Positions 16,934 to 25,512 of a stretch of 64,000 nucleotides of DNA are shown piece by piece (position 1 is the stretch's first letter; the number at the start of each line of letters is the position of its first letter). Position numbers and translations under genes: made by a program. This stretch comes from Amnibacterium setariae (GTDB taxonomy: Bacteria > Actinomycetota > Actinomycetes > Actinomycetales > Microbacteriaceae). The DNA is taken from positions 558,001-622,000 of the forward strand of contig NZ_QXTG01000001.1 of the NCBI RefSeq assembly GCF_003581425.1, in the 5' to 3' direction. The notes below the pieces were generated by a model. It did not search any database. It saw only the letters and a list, made by a program, of their open reading frames with translations, and had not been told where the DNA came from.

Positions 16934-18097
16934 GTGGCCGGGCGCGCGGAGCTCGCGGCCGGGCTCAGGACGATCCGCCTCACCGGCAGGGGAGGCGTGT
17001 TCCTCGGCGTCGCCTTCGTCGGCCTCATCGTCGCCTACGCGACCGGCTGGCCCGCGCTGCTCGGCGTCGCCCTGTTCCTGTTCGGCGCCGTCGTCGCGGC
17101 GGTGTGCGCCGTCCTGGTCGCCCCGGTCGCGCTCGCGATCGAGCGCCGCATCGACCCGCCGATCGCGGAGCAGCGCCGGCCCATCCGGGTCCGCGTGAGC
17201 GTGCGCGGGCAGGCGCCGGGCGCGCTCGAGTGGGCGGAGGACCTGCCCCGGTCGGTCGTCGTCACCGGCCGCGCGGAGGGGGTCCTGCCCGCGCTGCGAC
17301 CGGACCGCCCGTCGCAGCTCATCGACTACGAGTTCGCGGCGCGCGAGCGCGGATCGGTCCCGATCGGTCCGCTGCGCGTCTCCCGCACCGACCCGCTCGG
17401 CCTCGCCACCACGCGGCGCCGCGTCGGCGGCGTCGACCACGTCGTCGTGCTGCCGCGCATCCACCCCGTCGAGCTGCCCCTCGCCGTGCGGCGGAACGAC
17501 CCGGACACGGGTGCCAGCACCGTCTTCGGCGCGGTCGGCGACCAGCTCGACATCGTCGCCCGCACCTACCGCAGCGGCGATCCGCTCCGCACCGTCGACT
17601 GGCGGGCCACCGCACGGCTCGGCGAGCTGATGGTGCGCACCGAGGCGGCGGCCACCACCGCGGCGACCGGCCTGCTGCTCGACCTGCGGCCCGAGTCGTG
17701 GCCCGAGTCCGCCGCCTTCGAGTGGGCGGTCGACTACGCGGCCTCCCTGATCGCGGCCCTCGACGAGCCGCACTCGCCCGTCCGCCTCGCCCTCGGCGGC
17801 AGGACGACGACCGACGCGCTCGCCGGCCTCGTGGCGCTCGCCACCGTGCGCACCGCGGCGGGCTCGCCCGCGCCGGAGGCGCTGCTGCCCGCCCTCGCCA
17901 CCGCCGACGTGCAGGTCGTCCACGTGCTGACCGGCGCGGGCGGCCGGGACGCGGCTCGCCTGCCCGGGCTGCCGACCGGCGCCCTCGGGATGGTGTCCGT
18001 CGTCGCGCGGCGACCGGTCCGGCTCGAGCCGCCGCTCGGCTGGCAGGTCGCGCAGCGCGACCCGGGACGAGCCGTCGGGGCGGTGCACGATGCGTGA
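16934..18097 (+). CDS. DUF58 domain protein
   Basis: A 387-residue protein starting with two membrane spans (about 22-65), then an extracytoplasmic/cytoplasmic beta-rich part and a DUF58 signature around YRSGDPLRTVDWRATARLGE, followed by a von Willebrand A-like fold with LLLDLRP. GTG 16934 directly follows the moxR stop (16931-16933), with no spacing. It overlaps the transglutaminase gene by 8 bases. DUF58 proteins are the regular partner of MoxR ATPases; the biochemical role is not established. Confidence 0.92.
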   Translation: MAGRAELAAGLRTIRLTGRGGVFLGVAFVGLIVAYATGWPALLGVALFLFGAVVAAVCAVLVAPVALAIERRIDPPIAEQRRPIRVRVSVRGQAPGALEWAEDLPRSVVVTGRAEGVLPALRPDRPSQLIDYEFAARERGSVPIGPLRVSRTDPLGLATTRRRVGGVDHVVVLPRIHPVELPLAVRRNDPDTGASTVFGAVGDQLDIVARTYRSGDPLRTVDWRATARLGELMVRTEAAATTAATGLLLDLRPESWPESAAFEWAVDYAASLIAALDEPHSPVRLALGGRTTTDALAGLVALATVRTAAGSPAPEALLPALATADVQVVHVLTGAGGRDAARLPGLPTGALGMVSVVARRPVRLEPPLGWQVAQRDPGRAVGAVHDA

Positions 18098-20276
18098 GGA
18101 GCGGAGCACCGGCGCCGTCACCGCGGTCGTCGGCGTCGCGGTGCTGGTCGCCGCGCTCTCGCTGCTGCCGGTGGTGCGCGGCGGCCTCTGGTGGCTCGAG
18201 TCCTGCGTCGTCGTCGTGATCGCGCTCGCCGCGGTCGCGGGGTCCCGGCGCGTCGGCCTGCCGTCCGCGGCGGCCGCGCTGATCGGGCTCTCCGCGATCC
18301 CGGTCGTGCTGGCGCTGATCGTCTCGGGCTCGTCCGCGCAGGGCGGCGGCGCCGCGGGGGCGGTCGTGGACGCGTTCACCACCGCCTTCCGGCAGATCTA
18401 CCTCGACTCGGTCCCCGCGCAGGGCACCGCCGAGCTCGCCCTGCTCATCGCCGCCGGGGCCGGTGCGGTCGCCGTCGTCGCGGACTTCGTCGCGGTCGGC
18501 CTCCGCGCGCCGATCGCCGCGACGCTCGTGGTCGTCGCGGTCGCCATCGTCCCCGGGAAGGCCTTCGCCACGGGGACGAACGGCCTGCTGCTCGTCGCCG
18601 TCGCCGCCGCGGCCCTCGCGCTCGTCGCGGTCGACCGGCGCCGGCGGGGCCGCGCGCCCCGGGTCGCCGGGCTCGCGATCGCCGGCGCCGCGGCCGTCGT
18701 CGTGGCGCTGCTCGTGCAGGTGGTGCTGCCCACGCCCTTCGTCTCCGCCGCCACCGCGGGCGGCGCCCCGCTGATCGACAGCGGCGCGAACCCGCTCCTC
18801 CGCCTCGGGCAGGACCTGCGGCGCGGCGCGACCTCGCCGGTGCTGCGCTACACGACCTCCGACCGCCAGCCCGCCTACCTCCGCCTCGCCGTGCTCGAGG
18901 ACTTCACGGGGCGGACGTGGGCGCCGAACGCGCCGGACGGCGCCGGCCTCGGGTTCGGCACCGTGCCGCAGGCGGCGGGCCTGCCGGAGTCCGCGGACCA
19001 GGACGCCGTCACCACGACCATCACGCCGGCGTCGGAGACCGCGATCGGCGACCGGCTGCCGCTGCCGTACCCGGCCGTCTCCGTCACCGGGGTCGGCGGC
19101 CGGTTCCGGTGGGAGGAGAAGGGCCTCACGCTCGCGCGCTTCGGCGGCGGCTCGGTCGGCACCTACACGGTGCGCTCCGCCGAGGTGGAGGCCAGCGCCG
19201 CGGACCTGCGCGCCGCCTCCGTCTCCGAGCCGCCCGGCGACGCGCAGTCGCTCAGCCTGCCCGACGACGTGCCTGCGGTGATCCGGTCCACGGCCGACCG
19301 CTGGACCCGCTCGGCCACCACCCCGTACGGCATCGCGCTCGCGATCCAGAACCAGCTGCGCAACGGCGCCTTCTCCTACGACGAGGAGACGCCGGCGGAG
19401 CAGGGCTACGACGGCGACGGCGTCGGCGTCATCGCGAAGTTCCTCGAGGTGAAGGCCGGGTACTGCATCCACTTCGCGTCGACCATGGCGGTGATGGCCC
19501 GGATCGAGGGCATCCCCTCCCGCATCGTCGTCGGCTACCAGCCGGGCGAGACGCTCGCCGGCACGACGGCGCGCAGCGTGACGAGCGACGACCTGCACGC
19601 CTGGCCGGAGCTGTACTTCGACGGCATCGGCTGGGTGCGCTTCGAGCCGACGCCGGGGCGCGGCGCCATCCCCTCCTACGCGCCGCTGCCCTCCGCGAAC
19701 GTGACCGACAGTCCGTCCGCCACCCCGTCCAGCGCGGCCGCGGCGACGCCGACGCCCGAGGCGTCGGACGCCGCTGCCGGCGGCGGCGACCGCTCCGGCG
19801 GCGTCGCGCTCGGCCCGCTGCTGCAGGGCTCGGGCGTCGTCCTGCTCGTCGCGGCGCTGCTCGCGCTGCCCGGCCTGCTGCGGCGCGGCCTCCGTCGTCG
19901 TCGGCTCTCGCGGCTCGACCGGGAGGGTCCGGCCGGTGCCTGGCGGGAGGTGCTCGACACCGCGACGGACCTCGGGCTGCCGAGCGGTCGCGGGCGGAGC
20001 CCCCGCGGCGTGGAGGCGGTGCTCGCCGACCGCGTCGGACCGGCGCCCGGACCGCGCGCCGCCCTCGCCCGGCTGCGGGCCGCCTACGAGCGGCAGGCCT
20101 ACTCGCGGTCCGCGGCGGACGCGACGCGGCACGACGTCGACGAGGTGATCGGCGCCCTGCGCGACCAGGCCGCGCCCGGTGCGCGCATCGGCGCCGCCCT
20201 GGCGCCGCGGTCCCTCGTCGCTACACTGATCCCGCCGCGACTGGCGTTCAGGTGGTCACCACCGGGGAGCGGCTGA
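18090..20276 (+). CDS. TgpA-type membrane transglutaminase-like protein
   Basis: A 728-residue protein with about six N-terminal spans (to residue 220), a large extracellular part with a transglutaminase fold, one more span (about 570-590) and a cytoplasmic DUF4129-like tail. The Cys-His-Asp triad is readable as Cys459 (KAGYCIHFAST), His503 (DDLHAWPELYFDG) and Asp511. Proteins of this kind are last in MoxR-DUF58 operons. The last 14 codons (LAFRWSPPGSG end) overlap a ZTP riboswitch that belongs to glyA, so the C-terminus is also regulatory RNA sequence. Confidence 0.93.
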   Translation: MREERSTGAVTAVVGVAVLVAALSLLPVVRGGLWWLESCVVVVIALAAVAGSRRVGLPSAAAALIGLSAIPVVLALIVSGSSAQGGGAAGAVVDAFTTAFRQIYLDSVPAQGTAELALLIAAGAGAVAVVADFVAVGLRAPIAATLVVVAVAIVPGKAFATGTNGLLLVAVAAAALALVAVDRRRRGRAPRVAGLAIAGAAAVVVALLVQVVLPTPFVSAATAGGAPLIDSGANPLLRLGQDLRRGATSPVLRYTTSDRQPAYLRLAVLEDFTGRTWAPNAPDGAGLGFGTVPQAAGLPESADQDAVTTTITPASETAIGDRLPLPYPAVSVTGVGGRFRWEEKGLTLARFGGGSVGTYTVRSAEVEASAADLRAASVSEPPGDAQSLSLPDDVPAVIRSTADRWTRSATTPYGIALAIQNQLRNGAFSYDEETPAEQGYDGDGVGVIAKFLEVKAGYCIHFASTMAVMARIEGIPSRIVVGYQPGETLAGTTARSVTSDDLHAWPELYFDGIGWVRFEPTPGRGAIPSYAPLPSANVTDSPSATPSSAAAATPTPEASDAAAGGGDRSGGVALGPLLQGSGVVLLVAALLALPGLLRRGLRRRRLSRLDREGPAGAWREVLDTATDLGLPSGRGRSPRGVEAVLADRVGPAPGPRAALARLRAAYERQAYSRSAADATRHDVDEVIGALRDQAAPGARIGAALAPRSLVATLIPPRLAFRWSPPGSG
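20222..20227 (+). promoter_or_regulatory. -10 box for the glyA transcript
   Basis: TACACT lies inside the 3' end of the upstream gene, 5-6 nt before the first base of the riboswitch aptamer, where the RNA should start. No clear -35. Confidence 0.4.
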
Positions 20277-20302
20277 TGGAGAGGCGCCGCTCGCCTGGGC
20301 GC
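20233..20302 (+). ncRNA. ZTP (pfl) riboswitch upstream of glyA
   Basis: All conserved blocks of the ZTP riboswitch appear in order: GACTGGCG (20239-20246), AGGTGG with its partner CCACC, GGGGAGC, a variable stretch, and CGCCTGGGC (20292-20300). It senses ZTP/ZMP, the AICAR ribotide that builds up when 10-formyl-THF is short, and in known cases turns on one-carbon genes. Its first 44 bases are inside the coding end of the transglutaminase gene. The glyA start lies 58 bases further on. Confidence 0.88.
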
Positions 20303-20359
20303 TGATCGCCCTCACCAGCCGCGCGCTCCGCGCATCCCCTCCGACGCCGGGAGTCCCTC

Positions 20360-21655
20360 GTGACCGACACCGCCACCTCCACCGCCTCGTCCTTCTCCGC
20401 GCCGATCGAGGAGGTGGACCCCGAGATCGCCGCCGTGCTGCACGACGAGCTGGAGCGGCAGCGCACCACGCTCGAGATGATCGCGAGCGAGAACTTCGTG
20501 CCCCGCTCCGTGCTCACCGCGACCGGCAGCGTGCTGACGAACAAGTACGCCGAGGGGTACCCCGGCCGCCGCTACTACGGCGGGTGCGAGGTCGTCGACG
20601 TCGCCGAGGAGCTGGCGATCGCGCGCGCGAAGTCGCTGTTCGACGCCGGCTTCGCGAACGTGCAGCCGCACTCCGGCGCCACCGCGAACGCGGCCGTGCT
20701 CGCGGCGCTCGCGCAGCCGGGCGACACGATCCTCGGCCTCGAGCTCGCGCACGGCGGCCACCTCACGCACGGCATGAAGCTGAACTTCTCGGGGAAGCTC
20801 TACGACGCGGTCGCGTACGGCGTCGACCCGCAGACGTTCCGCATCGACATGGACCGGGTCCGCGACGCCGCGCTCGAGCACCGGCCCGCGGTGATCATCG
20901 CCGGCTGGTCCGCCTACCCGCGCCAGCTCGACTTCGCCGCGTTCCGCGCGATCGCGGACGAGGTCGGCGCGAAGCTCTGGGTCGACATGGCGCACTTCGC
21001 CGGCCTCGTCGCCGCCGGGCTGCACCCGAACCCGGTGCCCTTCGCCGACGTCGTGTCGACCACCGTGCACAAGACGCTCGGCGGCCCGCGCTCCGGCCTC
21101 ATCCTCTCGCGGGACGAGACCTACGCGAAGAAGCTGAACTCCGCGGTGTTCCCCGGCCAGCAGGGCGGCCCGCTCATGCACGTGATCGCCGCGAAGGCGA
21201 CCGCGTTCAAGATCGCCGCGTCGGAGGAGTTCCGCGACCGGCAGCGCCGCACGATCGCGGGCGCGCAGGCGCTCGCCGAGCGGCTCACGGCGCCCGACGC
21301 CCGCGAGGCCGGGGTCGACGTGCTCACCGGCGGCACCGACGTGCACCTCGTGCTCGCCGACCTCCGCGAGTCGCCGATCGACGGCCGCGAGGCGGAGGAC
21401 CTGCTGCACGCCGCCGGCATCACGGTGAACCGCAACTCGGTGCCGTTCGACCCGCGCCCGCCGATGCGCACCTCCGGCATCCGGATCGGCACGCCGGCGC
21501 TCGCCACCCGCGGCTTCGGCCCGGACGAGTTCCGTCAGGTCGCCGACATCATCGCCCGCACCCTGAAGCCGGGCGCCGACGTCGCGGCGCTGCGCGCCGA
21601 GGTCGGCGAGCTCGCCGGCCGCTTCCCGCTGTACCAGGGCCTCGAGGGCTGGTAG
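20360..21655 (+). CDS. glyA: Serine hydroxymethyltransferase
   Basis: A PLP enzyme that makes glycine and 5,10-methylene-THF from serine and THF, the main one-carbon source. The product has 431 residues. Visible are [14 protein letters not shown], the [13 protein letters not shown] substrate loop and [14 protein letters not shown] with PLP-binding Lys238. GTG 20360 has GGGAG 5-6 nt upstream. It is placed under a ZTP riboswitch and faces folD, the next enzyme of the same pathway, which has its own ZTP riboswitch. Confidence 0.98.
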   Translation: MTDTATSTASSFSAPIEEVDPEIAAVLHDELERQRTTLEMIASENFVPRSVLTATGSVLTNKYAEGYPGRRYYGGCEVVDVAEELAIARAKSLFDAGFANVQPHSGATANAAVLAALAQPGDTILGLELAHGGHLTHGMKLNFSGKLYDAVAYGVDPQTFRIDMDRVRDAALEHRPAVIIAGWSAYPRQLDFAAFRAIADEVGAKLWVDMAHFAGLVAAGLHPNPVPFADVVSTTVHKTLGGPRSGLILSRDETYAKKLNSAVFPGQQGGPLMHVIAAKATAFKIAASEEFRDRQRRTIAGAQALAERLTAPDAREAGVDVLTGGTDVHLVLADLRESPIDGREAEDLLHAAGITVNRNSVPFDPRPPMRTSGIRIGTPALATRGFGPDEFRQVADIIARTLKPGADVAALRAEVGELAGRFPLYQGLEGW

Positions 21656-21657
21656 TC

Positions 21658-21720
21658 CCGATTCCGTTTTGAAGGAGTTCCTGCGCGATCGGTGCTGGAA
21701 CTCCTTCAAAACGGAATCGG
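21658..21720. terminator. 24-bp perfect inverted repeat after glyA
   Basis: 21658-21681 pairs perfectly with 21697-21720 around a 15-nt loop. The left arm contains TTTT and the right arm AAAA, unusual AT content for this region. It lies 3 bases after the glyA stop, in front of convergent folD. Confidence 0.75.
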
Positions 21721-21750
21721 ACGGCACGGGCGCGGAGTGCCCGTGCTCGC

Positions 21751-21825
21751 TGGTCGAGCCGGCGCCTCGCGCCCGTGCCGGAACCACGGGGTGGTCTCGA
21801 GTCCCGCTGCGCTCGCACGTCGACC
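21751..21825. repeat. Dispersed repeat modules B and A without core
   Basis: 21751-21786 matches module B (core GCGCCCGTGCCGGAACCA) and 21793-21825 matches module A (core CGCTGCGCTCGCAC), which flank the MITE-like elements at 36.7 and 58.6 kb. Here the conserved core of those elements is absent. It ends 12 bases before the folD stop. Confidence 0.6.
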
Positions 21826-21837
21826 GGCGAGGGCGGA

Positions 21838-22674
21838 TCAGACGTGGGTGCGCCAGGCCTGCACGGTCTGGTCGAGCAGCGTCGCGATCGTCATCGGGCC
21901 CACGCCGCCCGGCACCGGCGTGATCAGCGCCGCGCGCTCCACCGCGCCGTCGAAGTCGACGTCGCCCTTCCCGTGGGAGTAGCCCGCGTCGATCACGACC
22001 GCGCCCGGCCGGATCCACTCGCCGGGGATCAGCCCGGGCAGGCCGACGGCGGAGACCAGCAGCTCGGCGCGCTCGACGTGCGAGCGGAGATCCTTCGTCA
22101 GCACGTGGCACGACGTCGTCGTCGCGCCGTGCGCCGTGAGCAGCGCCGACAGCGGGCGCCCGAGGATCGGGCCCTGGCCGACCACGACCGCCTCGATGCC
22201 CTCGAGGTCGACGTCGTACTCCGCGAGGAGCCGGAGGATGCCGCCGGGGGTCGCGGACGAGAAGCCGCCCGACCCCTCCGCCATCCGGGCGAAGGAGGTG
22301 AGGGTGACGCCGTCGACGTCCTTGTCCGCCGCGATCGCCTCGAACGCGGCGCGCTCGTCGACCTGCGGCGGCACCGGGTGCTGCAGCAGGATGCCGTCGA
22401 TCTCCGGGTCCGCGGAGAGCGCCTCGATCGTCGTGAGCAGCCGCTCGGTCGTGGTCGTGGCGGGCAGGTCGACCCGCCGGGTGGCGAGGCCGGCGGCCTG
22501 CGCGCGCCGCACCTTCATGCGGACGTAGGTGTGCGAGGCGGGGTCGCCGCCGACGAGGACGGTCGCGATGCAGGGCGGGCGCAGCCCCTGCTCGACGCCG
22601 GCCCGCACCTCCTCCGCGATGCGGTCGAGGGTCTCGGCGGCGAGCTTCGTGCCGTCGATGAGGCGAGCGGGCAT
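21838..22674 (-). CDS. folD: Methylene-THF dehydrogenase / cyclohydrolase
   Basis: A bifunctional enzyme that oxidises 5,10-methylene-THF to methenyl-THF and hydrolyses it to 10-formyl-THF, feeding purN and purH. The product has 278 residues. The catalytic Tyr/Lys segment SHTYVRMKVRRA, the DGILLQHPVPPQ motif and the Rossmann segment VVVGQGPILGRPL are present. ATG 22674 is chosen because AGGAGG (minus strand, 22685-22680) sits 5 nt upstream; an ATG seven codons earlier has no such site. A ZTP riboswitch precedes it and its 3' end can pair with this AGGAGG. Confidence 0.97.
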   Translation of the reverse strand: MPARLIDGTKLAAETLDRIAEEVRAGVEQGLRPPCIATVLVGGDPASHTYVRMKVRRAQAAGLATRRVDLPATTTTERLLTTIEALSADPEIDGILLQHPVPPQVDERAAFEAIAADKDVDGVTLTSFARMAEGSGGFSSATPGGILRLLAEYDVDLEGIEAVVVGQGPILGRPLSALLTAHGATTTSCHVLTKDLRSHVERAELLVSAVGLPGLIPGEWIRPGAVVIDAGYSHGKGDVDFDGAVERAALITPVPGGVGPMTIATLLDQTVQAWRTHV

Positions 22675-22700
22675 GGGGGCCTCCTGGGCTGTCATGCGGA

Positions 22701-22763
22701 GGCGCCCAGGCGGTCGACGCCACCGCCGGTACTCCCTGGTGGTGGTCCACCTGCGCCGGTCGT
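22701..22763 (-). ncRNA. ZTP (pfl) riboswitch upstream of folD
   Basis: On the minus strand: CGACCGGCGC, AGGTGG with CCACC, AGGGAGT, a variable loop, then GTCGACCGCCTGGGCGCC, the classic 3' block of the ZTP riboswitch. The GGGCGCCTCC that follows can pair with the folD ribosome binding region GGAGGCCCC, which suggests control at translation: ligand binding would hold GGGC in the aptamer and free the site. Confidence 0.9.
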
Positions 22764-22769
22764 GCCTCC

Positions 22770-22775
22770 ACGGTA
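22770..22775 (-). promoter_or_regulatory. -10 box for the folD transcript
   Basis: TACCGT on the minus strand, 6 nt before the first aptamer base, the same arrangement as for the glyA riboswitch. Confidence 0.4.
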
Positions 22776-22850
22776 CCGGCTCGCCCGCTCAGCGCGCGGT
22801 CCGGCGGCGGGGCGAGAATCGCGGGAGGAACCACGGCAGGAGGGGACGCG

Positions 22851-23771
22851 ATGCCCGCGACGGGGGAGCAGCACGTGCTGCGGCTGGAGGCGGACGGCCG
22901 CGAGGTGGTCGGCGTGGTCGCGGAGCTCGCGGCCAGCCTGCGCCGCGTCGTGGTCGACGGGACCGACATCGTGCAGGACTACGGCGCCGACGCGCTGCCG
23001 TCCGGAGCCTCCGGCATCGTGCTCGTGCCCTGGCCGAACCGCGTGCGCGACGGGCGCTGGACCCTCGACGGGAAGCCGCAGCAGCTCGACCTCACGGAGC
23101 CGTCGAAGGGCAACGCGAGCCACGGGCTGCTCCGCAACACGGGCTACCGCGTCACCGACCGCTCGGAGTCGGCGATCACCCTGTCGGCGACGGTGTTCCC
23201 GCAGCACGGGTGGCCCTTCCACCTCGACACCTCCGTGCGGTACGAGCTCACGCCGACGGGCATCGCGATCACGCACGGCGTGCACAACGTCGGCACCGGC
23301 ACGGCGCCGTTCGGCGTCGGCTGCCACCCCTACCTCCGCGTGGGCGACACCCCGATGCGCGACCTCGTCGTGACGGTGTCCGGCATGCGGATGCTCGAGA
23401 CCGACGAGCGCAGCCTGCCCGTGCGGGAGGTGCCGGTCACGCCCGAGCGCGACCTGCGCGCCGGCGCGGCGCTGCGCGACCTGGACCTCGACACCGCCTA
23501 CACCGGGCTCGAGGTCGTCGACGGCGCCGTGCGCCACCGGCTCACCGCGCCCGACGGCCGCGCCGTCGAGCTCGCCGCGGACCCGGTGTTCGCGTGGACG
23601 CAGGTCTTCACGAACGACGTCTACGACACCGACGACGGGCGCATCGACGCGGTCGCGATCGAGCCGATGACCTGCCCGCCCGACGCGCTGAACTCCGGGG
23701 AGGGCCTGATCCGGCTCGAGCCGGGGGAGCAGTGGGTCGCGGGCTGGCGGCTCTCCCTCCTCACCCCCTAG
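22851..23771 (+). CDS. Aldose 1-epimerase family protein
   Basis: A 306-residue galactose-mutarotase fold protein, starting at ATG 22851 with AGGAGG upstream. Catalytic candidates are His in GNASHGLLRN, His in GVGCHPYLRVG and the acidic residue in AVAIEPMTCPPDALNSG, the typical arrangement of this family. Actinobacterial members act on unidentified sugars and are not clearly tied to galactose. It diverges from folD (about 75 bases between the riboswitch start and this ATG) and ends next to a long palindrome. Confidence 0.92.
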   Translation: MPATGEQHVLRLEADGREVVGVVAELAASLRRVVVDGTDIVQDYGADALPSGASGIVLVPWPNRVRDGRWTLDGKPQQLDLTEPSKGNASHGLLRNTGYRVTDRSESAITLSATVFPQHGWPFHLDTSVRYELTPTGIAITHGVHNVGTGTAPFGVGCHPYLRVGDTPMRDLVVTVSGMRMLETDERSLPVREVPVTPERDLRAGAALRDLDLDTAYTGLEVVDGAVRHRLTAPDGRAVELAADPVFAWTQVFTNDVYDTDDGRIDAVAIEPMTCPPDALNSGEGLIRLEPGEQWVAGWRLSLLTP

Positions 23772-23775
23772 CAGT

Positions 23776-23826
23776 GCTCACGCTTCTGGACGCCGGAACC
23801 GCGATCCGGCGCCCAGAAGCGTGAGC
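23776..23826. repeat. Palindromic element P, copy 1
   Basis: A 21-bp inverted repeat (23776-23796 with 23806-23826, one G-T wobble) with core GCTCACGCTTCTGGACGCC. The same palindrome recurs at 55542-55602. It lies between convergent genes and probably also ends transcription. Confidence 0.7.
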
Positions 23827-23847
23827 GAAGTCGGGGTTCGGAGCCCG

Positions 23848-24258
23848 TCAGCGGCGGCGGAGGAAGAAGCCGACCGGGCCCGGGGTGTCGCGGCCGCGGC
23901 TCGCCGACCGGTCGATCGCCGCGAGCAGCACGCGCCAGCCGATCAGCAGCGCGCCGACGACGATCGACGCGACGACCACGAACGCGACCTGCACGCCCTG
24001 GTCGCTCGCCCAGCGCAGCAGCATCCCGACCAGCACGGTGCCGACCCAGGCGAGCACGCCGGTGCGGGAGACGGAGAACGGCCGCCGCCAGCCGCGCGCG
24101 CCCGCCCAGCCGACGAGCAGCCCGACGGCGAACGGCCAGTACGTGACGAGGAAGGCGGACTGGTCCTCGCGGTGGCTCGCCCGCCCGATCACGACGAACA
24201 GGCCGACGAGCGCCAGGTCGATCACCAGGGCGACGGCGGCGCGGAGGCGGAGGTCCAT
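23848..24258 (-). CDS. DUF3054 membrane protein
   Basis: A 136-residue protein with four predicted spans (about 5-23, 36-55, 65-83, 90-112). The pattern DLALVGLFVVIGRASHREDQ, TYWPFAVGLLVGW and VLAWVGTVLVGMLLRWA is that of DUF3054 proteins, small actinobacterial membrane proteins of unknown role. ATG 24258 has GGGAGGA upstream. It stands alone on the minus strand between the epimerase and pit genes. Confidence 0.88.
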   Translation of the reverse strand: MDLRLRAAVALVIDLALVGLFVVIGRASHREDQSAFLVTYWPFAVGLLVGWAGARGWRRPFSVSRTGVLAWVGTVLVGMLLRWASDQGVQVAFVVVASIVVGALLIGWRVLLAAIDRSASRGRDTPGPVGFFLRRR

Positions 24259-24341
24259 GCCCCGATCCTCCCAGCGCGGGGCGCGCGCGGCGTCCCGGCG
24301 GACTCGCAGGTGCGCGTTCCCGGCTGTTCACCGCCGCTGCC

Positions 24342-24347
24342 TACCGT
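24342..24347 (+). promoter_or_regulatory. -10 box of leaderless pit
   Basis: TACCGT, 7 nt before GTG 24355; no ribosome binding site is present. Confidence 0.4.
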
Positions 24348-24354
24348 CGCGCCC

Positions 24355-25512
24355 GTGGACACCACCCTGCTCGTCACCGTCGTCCTGGTGGTCGTGTTCG
24401 CCCTCGTGTTCGACTTCACGAACGGGTTCCACGACACCGCCAACGCGATGGCCACGTCCGTCGCGACGGGCGCGCTGAAGCCCAGGACGGCCGTGGTCAT
24501 CGCGGGCGTCCTGAACCTCGTCGGCGCCTTCCTCTCGACCGAGGTCGCGAACACCATCAGCTCGGGGATCATCAAGACCGACTCGTCGGGCGACGAGATG
24601 ATCACGCCGGCCCTGATCTTCGCGGGGCTCGTCGGGGCCATCGTCTGGAACCTCGTGACCTGGTACTTCGGGCTGCCGTCGAGCTCCTCCCACGCCCTCT
24701 TCGGCGGCCTCATCGGGGCCGCGATCCTCGGCGCGGGGGTCGGAGCGATCAGCTGGAGCGGCGTGATCACGAGCATCCTGATCCCGGCCCTGCTCGCGCC
24801 GATCGTCGCGGGCGTCGCGGCGCTGATCGGCACCGTGATCGTCTACCGGACGACGAGGCAGGCGACCGTGCCGCACGCCAAGCCGGCGTTCCGGGTCGCG
24901 CAGACCGTGTCCGCCTCCCTCGTCGCGCTGGCGCACGGCACCTCGGACGCGCAGAAGACGATGGGCGTGATCACGCTGACGCTGATCGCCGCGAATGTGC
25001 AGCCGGCGGACAGCGGGCCGCAGTTCTGGGTGATCCTCGCCTGCGGGCTCGCGATCGGCCTCGGCACAGCCATCGGCGGCTTCCGCATCATGCGCACGGT
25101 CGGCGTGAAGATCACGCCCGTCGAGTCGCCGCAGGGCTTCGCGGCCGAGACCGCGTCGGCCGCGACGATCCTCGCTTCGTCCCACCTCGGCTTCCCGCTC
25201 TCCACGACCCAGGTCGTGTCGGGCTCGATCGTGGGCGTCGGCCTCGGCAAGCGCCTCGCGGCGGTGCACTGGGACGTCGCGGGCCGCATCGGGCTGGGCT
25301 GGCTGTTCACCCTGCCGGCGGCCGCGGTGGTCGGCGCGATCGCCGCGTGGGCGGCGAGCAGCAGCACGATCGGCCTCGTCGCCGTCGCGGTGGTCGCCGT
25401 CGCCGGGGTCGCCGTCATCTTCCGACTCGCGTCGAAGAAGCCCGTGAACGCGGGCAACGTCAACGAGGGGGCGCCGGAGGCGTCGCCGCAGCTGCAGGGA
25501 GCCGCCGCGTGA
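24355..25512 (+). CDS. pit: PiT family inorganic phosphate transporter
   Basis: A low-affinity phosphate (metal-phosphate) symporter of 385 residues with about ten spans. The duplicated PiT signature is clear: GFHDTANAMATSVATGAL near residue 20 in the first half and ALAHGTSDAQKTMGVITL in the second; the GLPSSSSHALFGGL and GFPLSTTQVVSGS stretches match the family. GTG 24355 probably starts a leaderless message. A small membrane protein gene overlaps its stop (GTGA). No PhoU-like regulator lies beside it, unlike many pit loci. Confidence 0.95.
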   Translation: MDTTLLVTVVLVVVFALVFDFTNGFHDTANAMATSVATGALKPRTAVVIAGVLNLVGAFLSTEVANTISSGIIKTDSSGDEMITPALIFAGLVGAIVWNLVTWYFGLPSSSSHALFGGLIGAAILGAGVGAISWSGVITSILIPALLAPIVAGVAALIGTVIVYRTTRQATVPHAKPAFRVAQTVSASLVALAHGTSDAQKTMGVITLTLIAANVQPADSGPQFWVILACGLAIGLGTAIGGFRIMRTVGVKITPVESPQGFAAETASAATILASSHLGFPLSTTQVVSGSIVGVGLGKRLAAVHWDVAGRIGLGWLFTLPAAAVVGAIAAWAASSSTIGLVAVAVVAVAGVAVIFRLASKKPVNAGNVNEGAPEASPQLQGAAA

